From JAHEME01 sp034435035 (GTDB lineage Bacteria > Chloroflexota > Anaerolineae > Aggregatilineales > UBA3940): a DNA stretch of 64,000 nucleotides. Positions 36,384 through 45,351 of the stretch are shown piece by piece. The stretch spans positions 1 through 64,000 of the forward strand of contig DAOTXW010000062.1 of assembly GCA_034435035.1 (NCBI GenBank), read 5' to 3'. Each line of letters begins with the position of its first letter. The first letter of the stretch is position 1. The notes below the pieces were generated by a model. That model searched no databases. It was not told where the DNA came from and saw nothing but the letters and a program-made list of their open reading frames with translations. A program made the translations under genes and the position numbers.

Positions 36384-36836
36384 CTAGTCGCGGACGATGT
36401 GGCCGGCTGAACCAGAAGACGCAAACGCTCGGCGCACTGACGGAGTATTCAGGATCAGGACGACGATTCCCCAGGTTGCCACTGCCACGGCGGCAGCGAA
36501 AGTCAGCCGCCCTCGTGTGTAGGGCTCACGTGCCAGGACCACCTGCTGCAGCAGGCTGCCGGCTTCATAGATTGCTGCAGCTATCGGGACCAGCCAGCGC
36601 GACCAGATCTTCAGCCGCCACAGGCCCCAGGCCAGCAGGATCCAAGCGCCGCCCCAGAACATACCAAGCGCCGCCGGCAGCCACAGCGGTACACTGAGCT
36701 CCAGCGGCGCCAGCACCGAACGTCGCGCTATCACAGCAGCAGCAGTCCCCAGATTCGCTGCTGCCAGAATCAACACCACTGCTGCGAGCCAGGTTACGGC
36801 CGCTGGCCGCCGACGGCCAAGAGGTGGAGGGTTCAC
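36384..36836 (-). CDS. Small four-helix membrane protein in the carboxylase operon
   Basis: The 150-residue protein has four hydrophobic segments of about 20 residues, a basic N-terminus, and a short charged C-terminus. I do not recognise a family. It starts with GTG overlapping the stop of the oxidoreductase gene (GTGA), so it is translationally coupled, and the carboxylase beta gene begins 38 bases downstream. The arrangement implies co-expression with acyl-CoA metabolism, but its role is unknown. Confidence 0.65.
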   Translation of the reverse strand: MNPPPLGRRRPAAVTWLAAVVLILAAANLGTAAAVIARRSVLAPLELSVPLWLPAALGMFWGGAWILLAWGLWRLKIWSRWLVPIAAAIYEAGSLLQQVVLAREPYTRGRLTFAAAVAVATWGIVVLILNTPSVRRAFASSGSAGHIVRD

Positions 36837-37876
36837 CGGGGCTGATCGGGAATCAACACCAGCTTGCCGAACACCTCCCCGCGCTCCAGCATCTCATGAG
36901 CGCGGGCAGCTTCTGAAAGGGGCAGAACTGCGCCGATCACTGGCCGAAGCTTGCCCGAAAACAGCAGCCCCATGACACGGCGAAAATCTGCCTGGGTGCT
37001 CATCGTTGAGCCAATGATGCTGATGCGCTTTCCGAAAATGTAGCGCGAGTCCAGCTGCACATCATATCCACTGGTATTGCCGACGACCAGCATCCGCCCG
37101 CCGCGTGCCAGCGCACGCAGGCTGGTGGCCCAGGTGGCCTGCCCGACATTATCCACTACCACATCGACTCCCTGCCGTCCGGTCAGGTTGAAAACTGCCC
37201 GACCCCAGTCTTCCGCGCTGCGGTTGATCACGAAATCCGCGCCCAGCTTGCGGGCCTGAGCCAGCTTTTCATCCGAGGAGCCGACAACATAGACCGTCGC
37301 ACCGGCCAGCTTAGCGATCTGGATCGAGGCGGTATTAACGCCGCCCCCGGCTCCAATGATCAGCACGCTTTCGCCCGGTTTGAGGCCCCCCCGGGTGATG
37401 AGGGAGTGATAGGCGGTCAGAAAGACCAGCGATGCGGCTGCCGCTTCCTCAAACGGCATAGAATCGGGGATGCGCAGCAGCTGGCGAGCCGGCAACGTAA
37501 TGAACTCAGCATAGGTGCCGGGGACATCGGTCTCACCCAGCACACCACCCGCGCGACACAGGTTATCCTGACCGGCCAGGCACAGTTCACACTGGCCACA
37601 GCTGAGCGTACCGTTGATGACCACCCGGTCGCCGGGAGTGTACTCCTTCACGCCCTCGCCGGTGGCGGCCACAACGCCTGCGCCATCCCCACCCGGAATA
37701 TGCGGGTAAACCAGCTTGATGCCGGGCCAGCCGTTGCGAACCCAGATATCGAGGCGGTTGACCGCAGCCGCCCTGAGCGCGACCTGGACTTCTCCGGGGC
37801 CAGGTGCCGCGGTGGGCGCCTCGCCATAGATGAGCTTATCCGGGCCGCCGTGTTCGTGGAGGAGGATCGCCTTCAT
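36833..37876 (-). CDS. Zinc-binding medium-chain dehydrogenase/quinone oxidoreductase
   Basis: The 347-residue MDR-superfamily enzyme has the GroES-like domain with HIPGGDGAGVVAATGEG and a structural zinc motif CGQCELCLAGQDNLC. The Rossmann domain contains VLIIGAGGGVNTASIQIAKLAGA. The catalytic-zinc ligands of classic alcohol dehydrogenases are less clear, so either an alcohol dehydrogenase or an NADPH:quinone/enoyl reductase is possible. It lies between acyl-CoA dehydrogenase and the carboxylase genes, so it likely acts on an acyl-CoA or aldehyde intermediate. Confidence 0.85.
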   Translation of the reverse strand: MKAILLHEHGGPDKLIYGEAPTAAPGPGEVQVALRAAAVNRLDIWVRNGWPGIKLVYPHIPGGDGAGVVAATGEGVKEYTPGDRVVINGTLSCGQCELCLAGQDNLCRAGGVLGETDVPGTYAEFITLPARQLLRIPDSMPFEEAAAASLVFLTAYHSLITRGGLKPGESVLIIGAGGGVNTASIQIAKLAGATVYVVGSSDEKLAQARKLGADFVINRSAEDWGRAVFNLTGRQGVDVVVDNVGQATWATSLRALARGGRMLVVGNTSGYDVQLDSRYIFGKRISIIGSTMSTQADFRRVMGLLFSGKLRPVIGAVLPLSEAARAHEMLERGEVFGKLVLIPDQPR

Positions 37877-37923
37877 GAGTCGCCTCCAGAGTCTGCTGCC
37901 GAATCGGGGCAGAACCGATCGGT

Positions 37924-39111
37924 TCAGCGCAGACCCAGCTCGGTGCGTGCGATAACCAGTCGCTGGATCTCGCTGGTGCCTTCATAGATTTCGGTGATCT
38001 TGGCATCCCGGAAATACCGCTCGATGGGAAGCTCCTTGCTGTACCCCATCCCCGCGTGAATCTGCACTGCCTGATGGGTGACCCACATCGCTGTTTCAGA
38101 GGCGAACAGCTTAGCCATGGAGGCCTCCAGGGTATAGCGCTCACCGGTCTGCTTGCTCCGCTGTTTGGCCAGCGCGGCGCTGTAGATCAGCAGCCGCGAG
38201 GCCTCAATGCGCGTCTTCATGTCCGCGATCTTCTGCTGAATCATCTGGAAGGAGCCAATTGGCCCGCCAAAGGCTTCGCGCTCACGGGCATAGCTGACGC
38301 TGGCTTCATAGGCTGCCTCGGCGATACCAAGCGCCTGAGCGGCAATGCCGATGCGCCCGGCATCCAGCACAGCCATCGCTATCTTGAACCCCTCGCCCGG
38401 CTGGCCCAGCACGTTCGACACGGGGCATTCATAGTTATCAAAGATCAGCTCACTGGTAGCCGATGCGCGAATACCCAGCTTGGGTTCTTTCTTTCCACGC
38501 TCAAAGCCGGGACGATCCGCCTCTACCAGAAAAGCAGTGATACCTTTATGTCTCTGATCAGGATCGGTCATCATGAAAACCAGGACATAGTCAGCCACCG
38601 GGCCGCTGGTCACCCAACTCTTGCGGCCATTGAGACGGTAATGGGCTCCGGCCTCATCCAGCACGGCCCGGGATTTCATCGTGCCGGCGTCGGAGCCAGA
38701 CATGGGCTCGGTCAGCGAGTAGGCTCCAATCTTCTCGCCGGAGGCAACCGGCTTCAGATACTTCTGCTTCTGCTCTTCGGTGCCGAAGCGGTGGATCGCA
38801 TAGCAAAAAAGCGAGTTGTTGACAGACATGATGGTGCCATGCGAGGCATCCGCCTTCGAGATCTCCACCATCGCCAGCACATAGGCAATGGTATCCATCC
38901 CGGCCCCGCCGTAGGCTTCCGGAATCTCGATACCCATCAGGCCCATCCGCCCCATTTCACGGATCGTGGCCACTGGAAAATCGCCGCTCTCATCGAACTC
39001 AGCCGCGATCGGCGCAATCCGGGCCTGAGCAAACCGGCGCGCAGCCTGCTGAATCATCTCATGTTCAGGGGTCAGGATCAGACTGATCCCGGATGTCACT
39101 TCACCAGTCAA
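37924..39111 (-). CDS. Acyl-CoA dehydrogenase
   Basis: The 395-residue FAD enzyme oxidises an acyl-CoA to the 2-enoyl-CoA. Family segments include EIPEAYGGAGMD, YSLTEPMSGSDAG, WVTSGPVADYVLV, FQMIQQKIADMKTRIEASRLL and the C-terminal QIHAGMGYSKELPIERYFRDAKITEIYEGTSEIQR region over 37945-38049. The Gly-Thr-Ser-Glu after TEIYE carries a Glu typical of short-chain or butyryl-CoA types. It opens the carboxylase operon. The TTG start is supported by AGGAG six bases upstream. Confidence 0.93.
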   Translation of the reverse strand: MTGEVTSGISLILTPEHEMIQQAARRFAQARIAPIAAEFDESGDFPVATIREMGRMGLMGIEIPEAYGGAGMDTIAYVLAMVEISKADASHGTIMSVNNSLFCYAIHRFGTEEQKQKYLKPVASGEKIGAYSLTEPMSGSDAGTMKSRAVLDEAGAHYRLNGRKSWVTSGPVADYVLVFMMTDPDQRHKGITAFLVEADRPGFERGKKEPKLGIRASATSELIFDNYECPVSNVLGQPGEGFKIAMAVLDAGRIGIAAQALGIAEAAYEASVSYAREREAFGGPIGSFQMIQQKIADMKTRIEASRLLIYSAALAKQRSKQTGERYTLEASMAKLFASETAMWVTHQAVQIHAGMGYSKELPIERYFRDAKITEIYEGTSEIQRLVIARTELGLR

Positions 39112-39170
39112 CGTTCACTCCTTTGGCACAGGGAGGTAAGGCGTCCGAAGATTCTGGCGAAACGACCGGC

Positions 39171-39179
39171 ATTATAGCA
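39171..39179 (-). promoter_or_regulatory. Extended -10 promoter of the acyl-CoA dehydrogenase-carboxylase operon
   Basis: On the minus strand the sequence reads TGC then a perfect TATAAT, about 60 bases before the acyl-CoA dehydrogenase start. The -35 candidate TTCGAT is weak, which an extended -10 can compensate. Confidence 0.6.
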
Positions 39180-39245
39180 TTGCCAGGGCCAAAGATCGAA
39201 GCGGCGCGGCGATGACGCAGGGCGTTGCTTGCCGCCAGCCGCGTA

Positions 39246-41309
39246 TCAGCTCACCTTCCCGGGCTTGCAGTAGCGGTCAAACCAGGCCACCATCTCATTC
39301 AGGCGAGACAACCGATGCTCCGGCTCACCGCTGCGCGATAGCTCGTGCCCATCGCGGGGATAGCGCAGGAACTCCACCGGCGCCCCGGCGCGGTGGGCGG
39401 TCGCGTAAAACTGTTCCGCCTGCTCGATGGGGACGCGGTAGTCATTATCGCCGTGTTTGATCAACAGGGGAGTCGTGATCCGGTGAGCATAAGCCAGAGG
39501 TGACCACTTCCACAGCCTCTCGTGATCTTCCCAGGGCTCCACATCAAATGCATCAGAAATCAGGAACGGGATGTCGCTGGTGCCGTAGAAGCTGAGCAGA
39601 TTATAGACACCACGCTGGGAGAAGGCGCAGGCAAAGCGGTCGGTATGTCCGACAATCCAGCCGGTCATGTACCCGCCGTATGAGCCGCCCGTGACAGCCA
39701 TGCGCTGTGGGTCCACAAAGCCCTTCTCCAGGATCGCATCCACGACCGCCATCAGATCCGTGTAGGCTGGCTCCGCCCACTGAGCATGAATTGCATCGGC
39801 AAATGCCTCTCCATAGCCCTGTGCGCCCCGGGGGTTGCTGTAAAGGACCACATAGCCACAGGCGGCATGGACCTGCCATTCATGCCACATGCTGCGGGTG
39901 CTTGAGGTCCACATGACGTGAGGGCCGCCATGGATGTTGAATGCAAGCGGATAGCGCCCTCCCTCTTCAAAGCCGGGAGGCAGAATATACCACGCCTGGA
40001 TTGGCTGGCCATCAGGCGCAGTCACCCACATTTCGTGGGGCGGCTGCACCTGCACCTCATCCAGAAGGGCGTGGTTATGGCCGCTGAGCTGCACCGGCTT
40101 ATCAACGCCAGGCGCCTGCCAGAACAGCTCTGGTGGGCTCAGTGGGGTGCACGCCGCGAACGCCACACTGCCATCAGGCCCACTATCCAGCTTCTCGATC
40201 TCCATCACGCCCGCGATGATCTTCTCAACCGCCCCGCCGTCCGGGCTTACCCGATAGATCTCGCGGTTCCCCTGATTGTCCGCGCCGAAGATCAACCAGC
40301 GGCTGTCAGGCGACCAGCGGAACACCGTCACAGGCCGGTCGAACTCCCGCGTCAGGTCGCGCGGCTCACCACCCTGTGCCAGCATGACAGCCAGATGCGT
40401 GGTACGCGGCGGCAGATTGGTATTGGGGCTGCGCAGGTAAGCGATCCACCGTCCATCCGGGGAGGGTTTGGCATTGTCAACACTATCGCAGGTATGGGAG
40501 TCGTCATTCAGCTGCTCCTCGCTCCCATCTGCGAGGTTGATGCGGTAGACGCTACGCCAGCGATAGGGTTCATCACGCTCAGGATAGATCGCCCGGGCCG
40601 TGATGATCGATTGTCCATCCGGCGACCAGGCAGGCTCGGCATAGTGGGTGTCCAGATTCGTCAGTCGGCGTGGGCGGGGAGGCTCCTTGCCTTCGGCTTC
40701 TGCTACATCGATGAGGTATATCTGGGCGTAGCGATCGTCCAGAAACGCCGTGCCTTCACGATAGGGGATGCGCGACACCCGGCGAGGATCCCAGCGTTTT
40801 TTCTCGTCCTCGGCCTTACGCTCGGACCGCTGGCGGACGTCGAGCTTGTCGCCGGGTGGCGGCTCCTCCTCACCGCGATCCTCGCGAGCACGCTCTTCTG
40901 CGTTCATACCGGCCAGAAAAGCGATCTGGCGGCCATCTGGCGACCAGGCTGCTGACTGTGCCCCATTTTCCATGCTGGTCAGCGGGCGGGGGTCGCCGCC
41001 AGGGGCTGCCACGCGCAGAAGGTAGATCTGCGGCTTCTCGCCGCGGGCGGAGGTGAAGGCCAGCATGGCACCGTCCGGGGACCAGCGCGGCTCGCTGTCT
41101 TTGCCGCCCCGTGTAAGCTGGAGCGGCGGGCTGCCGTCGGTCGGAGCCAGCCAGATATTCCGGCGATAGGTGTTCTCCAGCCTGTCGATGCTGACATGGA
41201 CGTAAGCGATCCACTTCCCATCCGGGCTGATCCGTGGATCTTCCACGTAGACGATACGGTACAGGTCTTCAGTGGTGATCAGCCGCCTGCTGGTTTGCTC
41301 AGCCACCAT
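39246..41309 (-). CDS. S9-family peptidase (acylaminoacyl-peptidase/DPP-like)
   Basis: The 687-residue protein has an N-terminal beta-propeller made of WSPDG repeats (PRISPDGKWIAYV, PRWSPDGAMLAF, AAWSPDGRQIAFL, PAWSPDGQSIIT and others; residues about 15-420). A C-terminal alpha/beta-hydrolase follows with nucleophile Ser in TGGSYGGYMTG, Asp in KHGDNDYRVP and His in RDGHELSR. No signal peptide is visible, so it is cytoplasmic. It cleaves N-terminal acylated residues or dipeptides from peptides. It overlaps the upstream thioredoxin-like gene by 11 bases. Confidence 0.92.
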   Translation of the reverse strand: MVAEQTSRRLITTEDLYRIVYVEDPRISPDGKWIAYVHVSIDRLENTYRRNIWLAPTDGSPPLQLTRGGKDSEPRWSPDGAMLAFTSARGEKPQIYLLRVAAPGGDPRPLTSMENGAQSAAWSPDGRQIAFLAGMNAEERAREDRGEEEPPPGDKLDVRQRSERKAEDEKKRWDPRRVSRIPYREGTAFLDDRYAQIYLIDVAEAEGKEPPRPRRLTNLDTHYAEPAWSPDGQSIITARAIYPERDEPYRWRSVYRINLADGSEEQLNDDSHTCDSVDNAKPSPDGRWIAYLRSPNTNLPPRTTHLAVMLAQGGEPRDLTREFDRPVTVFRWSPDSRWLIFGADNQGNREIYRVSPDGGAVEKIIAGVMEIEKLDSGPDGSVAFAACTPLSPPELFWQAPGVDKPVQLSGHNHALLDEVQVQPPHEMWVTAPDGQPIQAWYILPPGFEEGGRYPLAFNIHGGPHVMWTSSTRSMWHEWQVHAACGYVVLYSNPRGAQGYGEAFADAIHAQWAEPAYTDLMAVVDAILEKGFVDPQRMAVTGGSYGGYMTGWIVGHTDRFACAFSQRGVYNLLSFYGTSDIPFLISDAFDVEPWEDHERLWKWSPLAYAHRITTPLLIKHGDNDYRVPIEQAEQFYATAHRAGAPVEFLRYPRDGHELSRSGEPEHRLSRLNEMVAWFDRYCKPGKVS

Positions 41310-41781
41310 TCATCTCCTTGAGGGTGTCACCCGTGCGGCCCGCGGCACTGGTGATAATATGCCACAGATCATACTCCAGAGAGCCGGACCCGGGATTCTC
41401 GACAATACGCCCCAGTTCGCGCCCGCCTTCCCGATCGTACACGATGAATGTAGGAATGCGGGTGATACCCAGCGCCATCCGACGTACTGCGCCAGAGTCG
41501 CTGTCGAAAACCTCCCACGTCCAGCCGGGCAAATACTCGGCGATGCGGGCCATCTGCGGCAGATTGCGCGCGCAGTCTTTGCAGGTATAGCGGCAGGGGG
41601 TGATCACGTGCGCCACCGGGCGCGCCGCGCGGATTCTAGCAAGGCATTCCCGATCGGGTTCATACGTTTCGTAGACATGGTAGAAGCCCTCATCCACTTC
41701 AACATACTGATGCAGCGGGGTAGAAATCAGGGGCCGGTGCATGTCCTCTGCCTCTCTGTTCCGGGGGAGGTATCTCTTCAT
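41299..41781 (-). CDS. Thioredoxin-fold protein
   Basis: The 160-residue protein contains a thioredoxin-like core (about residues 50-145): AHVITPCRYTCKDCARNLPQMARIAEYL, with CxxC CKDC at the helix start and one extra Cys three residues before, followed by VFDSDSGAVRRMALGITRIPTFIVYD with the cis-Pro. The RIPTFI segment matches the thioredoxin cis-proline loop. There is no signal peptide. The gene overlaps the S9 peptidase start, so the two are co-translated. A thiol-redox role in the cytoplasm is likely. Confidence 0.78.
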   Translation of the reverse strand: MKRYLPRNREAEDMHRPLISTPLHQYVEVDEGFYHVYETYEPDRECLARIRAARPVAHVITPCRYTCKDCARNLPQMARIAEYLPGWTWEVFDSDSGAVRRMALGITRIPTFIVYDREGGRELGRIVENPGSGSLEYDLWHIITSAAGRTGDTLKEMNGG

Positions 41782-41996
41782 TGTACACAGGGCACACCTC
41801 TGTTGGGAAGGTCAGGGAAGCTGGCGGAGAGGGGGGGCGGGGGTGAGGGTGCGCACCGCAGCCCCCTGATGTTGAAATGCAGCCGTTCGCCTCAACCGCC
41901 GCGGTATTCTCAATTTTGCCTGACCCAGCATGGCCTTTGAACTCATGCGCCCACCTTTATTGCCGGAGTCGCATTGGATCGGAGAGAGTGCGGTGC

Positions 41997-42026
41997 TTGG
42001 ACAAGCCCGGCGGAACCCGTTATAAT
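41997..42026 (+). promoter_or_regulatory. Sigma70-type promoter of the TPR protein gene
   Basis: TTGGAC (41997-42002) and a perfect TATAAT (42021-42026) are separated by 18 bases. It lies in the 270-base divergent gap; the rest of that gap shows nothing else I can support. Confidence 0.7.
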
Positions 42027-42048
42027 GCCCGCGGATTCTCGCCCGTAA

Positions 42049-43095
42049 ATGTGCACCCTCGCGGGCTGGCCGTCTATGTATCCACCACCCACTCCTCCTT
42101 CCACCCCACGCCCTCCGCGATCCTCGTCCCGGATTGTTGACGTTGCCCAGCATCTCTCATCGGGGGTTATGCTCATAGGGGCGTTATTATGTGTGCTGCT
42201 CGCGGCGCTGGGCGTATCGGCGGCCGGCGGCGCTGTCGCGGGACAGCGCCAGCGACAAATTGAAGCCACACAGACCACCACAGCGGAGATCGCGGTTCAG
42301 TTCAGCCTGGGCACGGCTAACCTGCAAGCGGGGCAGTATCAGCTGGCCGCCGAGCGCTTCCGCTGGGTGCTGGCGCGCGCGCCCGGTTACCCCGGCGCCG
42401 CGGAAGGGCTCGCGCAGGCTGAGCAGCAGATGGCAGCCGGCCCCACAGCCATCCCCACGCTGCTCCCCAGCACCACCCAGGATCCGGAAGCGATCTTTGC
42501 GGAAGCCAGCGGCTACTACAGTCGGCAGGAGTGGCCCAGCGCCATCAGCCGCCTGCAAGAACTGCAGCTGCTCGACCCACGCTTTCGCGAGGTGGAGGTC
42601 AAGGAAATGCTGTACCAGTCCTATGTGACGCTTGGCCTCAGCTATGTGCGCGGAGATCGCATTCAGGAGGGGCTGCTGCTGCTTGACCAGGCTGAGCAGA
42701 TCCGCCCGCTGGATGACCAGGCGGCCGGGGAGCGCTACCTTGCCACTCTGTATTCAACCGGCCAGACCTACTGGGGCTTGAACTGGAATGTGGTCATCCC
42801 GAATTTTGAGGCGATCGTCGAGATTGCTCCGAACTACCGTGATGCATCTGCCCGCCTGTGGGAAGCCCACGTGCGCTTCGCCGATCAGCTGATCGGCGCA
42901 GGCGCCCACTGCGACGCAGTGCCCCAACTGGAGGCTGCGCTGCTGCTGCGCGATGACAGCGTCATCCGTGATAAACGCGACGCTGCGGTAGAAGCCTGCG
43001 CCAACCCAACATCGATCCCTGCTGCCACGCCGCCGGCAGGCGCCGGCCCAACCTTCCCACCGCCAACCCCTACACCGTCATTTACCATCCCGTAG
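42049..43095 (+). CDS. Membrane-anchored TPR protein
   Basis: The 348-residue protein has a Pro-rich cytoplasmic N-terminus, one membrane helix (about residues 38-65, VMLIGALLCVLLAALGVSAAG), and an extracytoplasmic region of tetratricopeptide-type repeats (FSLGTANLQAGQYQLAAERFRWVLARAPGYPGA near residue 85, further units near 150 and 215). It ends in a Thr/Pro-rich tail. ATG at 42049 or 42076 could start it; both lie downstream of the promoter. It probably scaffolds protein contacts at the cell surface. No specific partner is evident; a tRNA gene follows. Confidence 0.72.
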   Translation: MCTLAGWPSMYPPPTPPSTPRPPRSSSRIVDVAQHLSSGVMLIGALLCVLLAALGVSAAGGAVAGQRQRQIEATQTTTAEIAVQFSLGTANLQAGQYQLAAERFRWVLARAPGYPGAAEGLAQAEQQMAAGPTAIPTLLPSTTQDPEAIFAEASGYYSRQEWPSAISRLQELQLLDPRFREVEVKEMLYQSYVTLGLSYVRGDRIQEGLLLLDQAEQIRPLDDQAAGERYLATLYSTGQTYWGLNWNVVIPNFEAIVEIAPNYRDASARLWEAHVRFADQLIGAGAHCDAVPQLEAALLLRDDSVIRDKRDAAVEACANPTSIPAATPPAGAGPTFPPPTPTPSFTIP

Positions 43096-43097
43096 CC

Positions 43098-43126
43098 TTG
43101 CCGTTTGAACCCGGGGCGGCTATACT
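43098..43126 (+). promoter_or_regulatory. Promoter of tRNA-Pro
   Basis: TTGCCG (43098-43103) and TATACT (43121-43126) lie 17 bases apart; transcription would begin about 5 bases before the tRNA. Confidence 0.55.
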
Positions 43127-43137
43127 TCCTGCACAGT

Positions 43138-43210
43138 CGGGGTGTGGCGCAGTTGGTAGCGCGCTGCGTTTGGGACGCAGAGGTCGCCGGTTCGAGTCCG
43201 GCCACCCCGA
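43138..43210 (+). tRNA. tRNA-Pro (anticodon UGG)
   Basis: The 73-base cloverleaf has a 7-bp acceptor stem CGGGGTG/CACCCCG, a D arm with AGTTGGTAGC, the anticodon stem CTGCG/CGCAG around TTTGGGA (anticodon TGG), and the T arm GCCGG TTCGAGT CCGGC. The terminal CCA is not encoded. Confidence 0.96.
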
Positions 43211-43222
43211 CCTCCTTGCTGG

Positions 43223-43447
43223 CTACTGAAGAATGAAAGACAGGGCTACCAGCCCGGCGATCAGGATTGCTGCAATGATGGCAATCTGCCGCAGGTCCCG
43301 GAGCACGTAGTGATACTCCTCATTGAGATCGGGGCGCCTGCCAGGTGCCGGCGAAACTGCCGCGGAAGTCTTCACTGCTGACTGCTGCGCGCCCGGCGAA
43401 GTGTCCCGCACAACTGCGGCTGTGCGGCGCGTTTTCCTTTTGGCCAC
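43223..43447 (-). CDS. Small tail-anchored membrane protein
   Basis: The 74-residue protein has a basic N-terminus (KRKTRR), a Pro/Ala-rich middle and one C-terminal membrane helix (IAIIAAILIAGLVALSFIL). The GTG start is preceded by a full AGGAGG at 8 bases, which supports a real gene. It follows the sortase gene by 38 bases on the same strand. I do not recognise the family. Confidence 0.6.
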   Translation of the reverse strand: MAKRKTRRTAAVVRDTSPGAQQSAVKTSAAVSPAPGRRPDLNEEYHYVLRDLRQIAIIAAILIAGLVALSFILQ

Positions 43448-43485
43448 TGAACAGACCTCCTGAGATGAACAGGCCCCGACCTGCG

Positions 43486-44424
43486 CTACGGGGCCATGAG
43501 TTCCCCAACCACTACGATGCGGTCGGAATTAACCATATAAGGATAGCACGAGATGAGCGTGACGATCGATTCCCGGGTTGGCGCCATCACGTCGACCTGC
43601 GTCGGCGGTACAATGCGCCAGTAATCCACCCGATAGACATACTCCCGGGAGAGAGTGCCGACTATCAACTCATCGCCTTCTACAAGTTGATCCAGGTGGC
43701 GGAATATCTCTCCGTAAATGTCATTGTGGGCAGACAGCACCAGGTTTCCTGCCTGGCCGGGGTCAGCCGATCCGATATGCTGGCCCACCCCTTTCTTCAG
43801 CTGCTCCCAGCCATCGCCCTGTACGATGGGCGCATCTACATTCAGCGCAGGGATGCGCAGCCGGATGGCCACGGAAGGCCCCGCCGTTGGCACGATCACC
43901 GGCCCGGCGAACTGCTGCTCAACCAGCGGCTTAAGATAATCGGGCACTTCGCTGAAATTTGGCTGTGCGCCCTCGGGAGCTGTGGGTGGTGTGTGGCCGC
44001 CTGGCAGCACCACGACGCTGATCAGTGGCGTGGGGGACGCCGTTGGCAGGCTGGCGATCTCGCCTGACTGCACAGAAGCCGCTTCGCGGTTGATCTCACG
44101 CAGAGAGCTGGCAGCCATAACCAGGATTGCTACAAGCCCGCCGATGGCGACCACCTCCACCAGCAGAAGCAGCTGGTCGCGCAGGCTGCGTGACCGCCAG
44201 GCCAACCGGCCACGCTGCAAGAACGATTCATAGTCAAGATCAGGCTCTTCGTCGGCAGGAGCGTCCGGGTCGCCGGGCTGCAGAGGCGCGGCTCCGGCCC
44301 GCCGGCCAATGCGTTCAAACCGTTGGAGCCGTTGGAGCCGCGCCTCACGCTTACGGATGCGGAGAATCTGCTCCAGTTCCTCGATGCTTAGATCATCAAC
44401 AGAGCGGCGGTCTCGCATCTTCAC
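43486..44424 (-). CDS. Sortase (class D/E-like) with cytoplasmic N-terminal extension
   Basis: The 312-residue protein has an Arg-rich, coiled-coil-like cytoplasmic segment (residues 1-95), one membrane helix (about 97-120), a Pro/Thr-rich linker and a C-terminal sortase domain. The catalytic His is in LVLSAHNDI, Cys293 in TLISCYPY and Arg302 in NSDRIVV. A sortase normally links surface proteins to the cell wall or pilus subunits to each other. No LPxTG-like substrate is found in this window. GTG at 44424 or ATG at 44418 is the start. Upstream on the same strand is a methyltransferase gene 25 bases away. Confidence 0.88.
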   Translation of the reverse strand: MKMRDRRSVDDLSIEELEQILRIRKREARLQRLQRFERIGRRAGAAPLQPGDPDAPADEEPDLDYESFLQRGRLAWRSRSLRDQLLLLVEVVAIGGLVAILVMAASSLREINREAASVQSGEIASLPTASPTPLISVVVLPGGHTPPTAPEGAQPNFSEVPDYLKPLVEQQFAGPVIVPTAGPSVAIRLRIPALNVDAPIVQGDGWEQLKKGVGQHIGSADPGQAGNLVLSAHNDIYGEIFRHLDQLVEGDELIVGTLSREYVYRVDYWRIVPPTQVDVMAPTRESIVTLISCYPYMVNSDRIVVVGELMAP

Positions 44425-44449
44425 ACCCAGAGCTGATCAAGCGATGCCC

Positions 44450-45265
44450 TTAGCGGGCCTTCCAGGCTACGGCAAAGACCTCCCGCTCAAAAAACCAGCG
44501 GAAGGGAATCCAGCCAAAAGCGATCCGGCGCAGGCCAGCCAGAGGCCAGCTCTCATTCCGGTGCTGGGGCGGGGAGTCAAGCCATACCTGTGACCGAAAG
44601 CCGGCCCGGGCCAGAGCCCGCCGCATGCTAAAGAGATCCTGCTCATTGACATGCACGTGCTCGTTCACGGCTACCCCAAACTGACGCGGGTTACGAGGGT
44701 AGTTGCGCCCCTGCCCCATCAGCAGCCTTACCCATCTCACCACCGGATAGGCATAGCGATCATACCAGCGGTTTGGAGCGGTATGGACGATCAACCGACC
44801 ACCCGGTTTGAGCACACGGCGAACCTCCAGAAGTGCCTGATGCAGCTCCCAGGGATACAGGTGCTCTACGACATCAAACAGGAGGACTCGATCGAAAGTG
44901 GATGGCGGGAAGGGTAGGAACTTGGCATCAGCACGCGCAAGCCCCATCCGCCCCGGCGGGCGGTCTCCAGGTTGTTCAGCGATCAGCTCGTGCGTCATCC
45001 GCACGGCCACCGGCGCGTAGTCAATGCCAATGACATCAGCGCCCAGGCGGGCACAATGCCGCACAATCTCACCCCGCCCGCAGCCCACATCCAGCACCCG
45101 CATACCCGGCTCCACCGCAGCCACTGCAAACGCCGAGGACAGCCGTCGAGAGAGATGCTCACCCTCGCTGGTGATCCACTCCTCATAGCCTTCGCAGGCT
45201 GTCAGGAAGTACTCTTCCGTATAGAGATCCGGGGGGAGCGACGGGCGGAGCTTATCGTCTGGCAA
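44450..45265 (-). CDS. Class I SAM-dependent methyltransferase
   Basis: The 271-residue protein has motif I VLDVGCGRGEIVRHCARLGAD near residue 55, motif II-like FDRVLLFDVVEHLYPWE and a VLKPGGRLIVHTAPN motif. These define a Rossmann-fold methyltransferase acting on a small molecule or glycan; the acceptor is unknown. The TTG start has GAGG at good distance and lies behind a strong promoter. Its neighbours are a sortase gene and another methyltransferase gene, which suggests a cell-envelope context. Confidence 0.85.
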   Translation of the reverse strand: MPDDKLRPSLPPDLYTEEYFLTACEGYEEWITSEGEHLSRRLSSAFAVAAVEPGMRVLDVGCGRGEIVRHCARLGADVIGIDYAPVAVRMTHELIAEQPGDRPPGRMGLARADAKFLPFPPSTFDRVLLFDVVEHLYPWELHQALLEVRRVLKPGGRLIVHTAPNRWYDRYAYPVVRWVRLLMGQGRNYPRNPRQFGVAVNEHVHVNEQDLFSMRRALARAGFRSQVWLDSPPQHRNESWPLAGLRRIAFGWIPFRWFFEREVFAVAWKAR

Positions 45266-45303
45266 AGGAATTCCTCAACCGCATCAGGCTATGAGTGGCG
45301 GGG

Positions 45304-45333
45304 ATTATAGATGGACGCAGGATGGGGCGTCAA
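45304..45333 (-). promoter_or_regulatory. Sigma70-type promoter of the methyltransferase-sortase operon
   Basis: Read on the minus strand, TTGACG (45333-45328) and a perfect TATAAT (45309-45304) are 18 bases apart, about 38 bases before the TTG start. Confidence 0.75.
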
Positions 45334-45351
45334 GATATCGACAGGGCAGGC

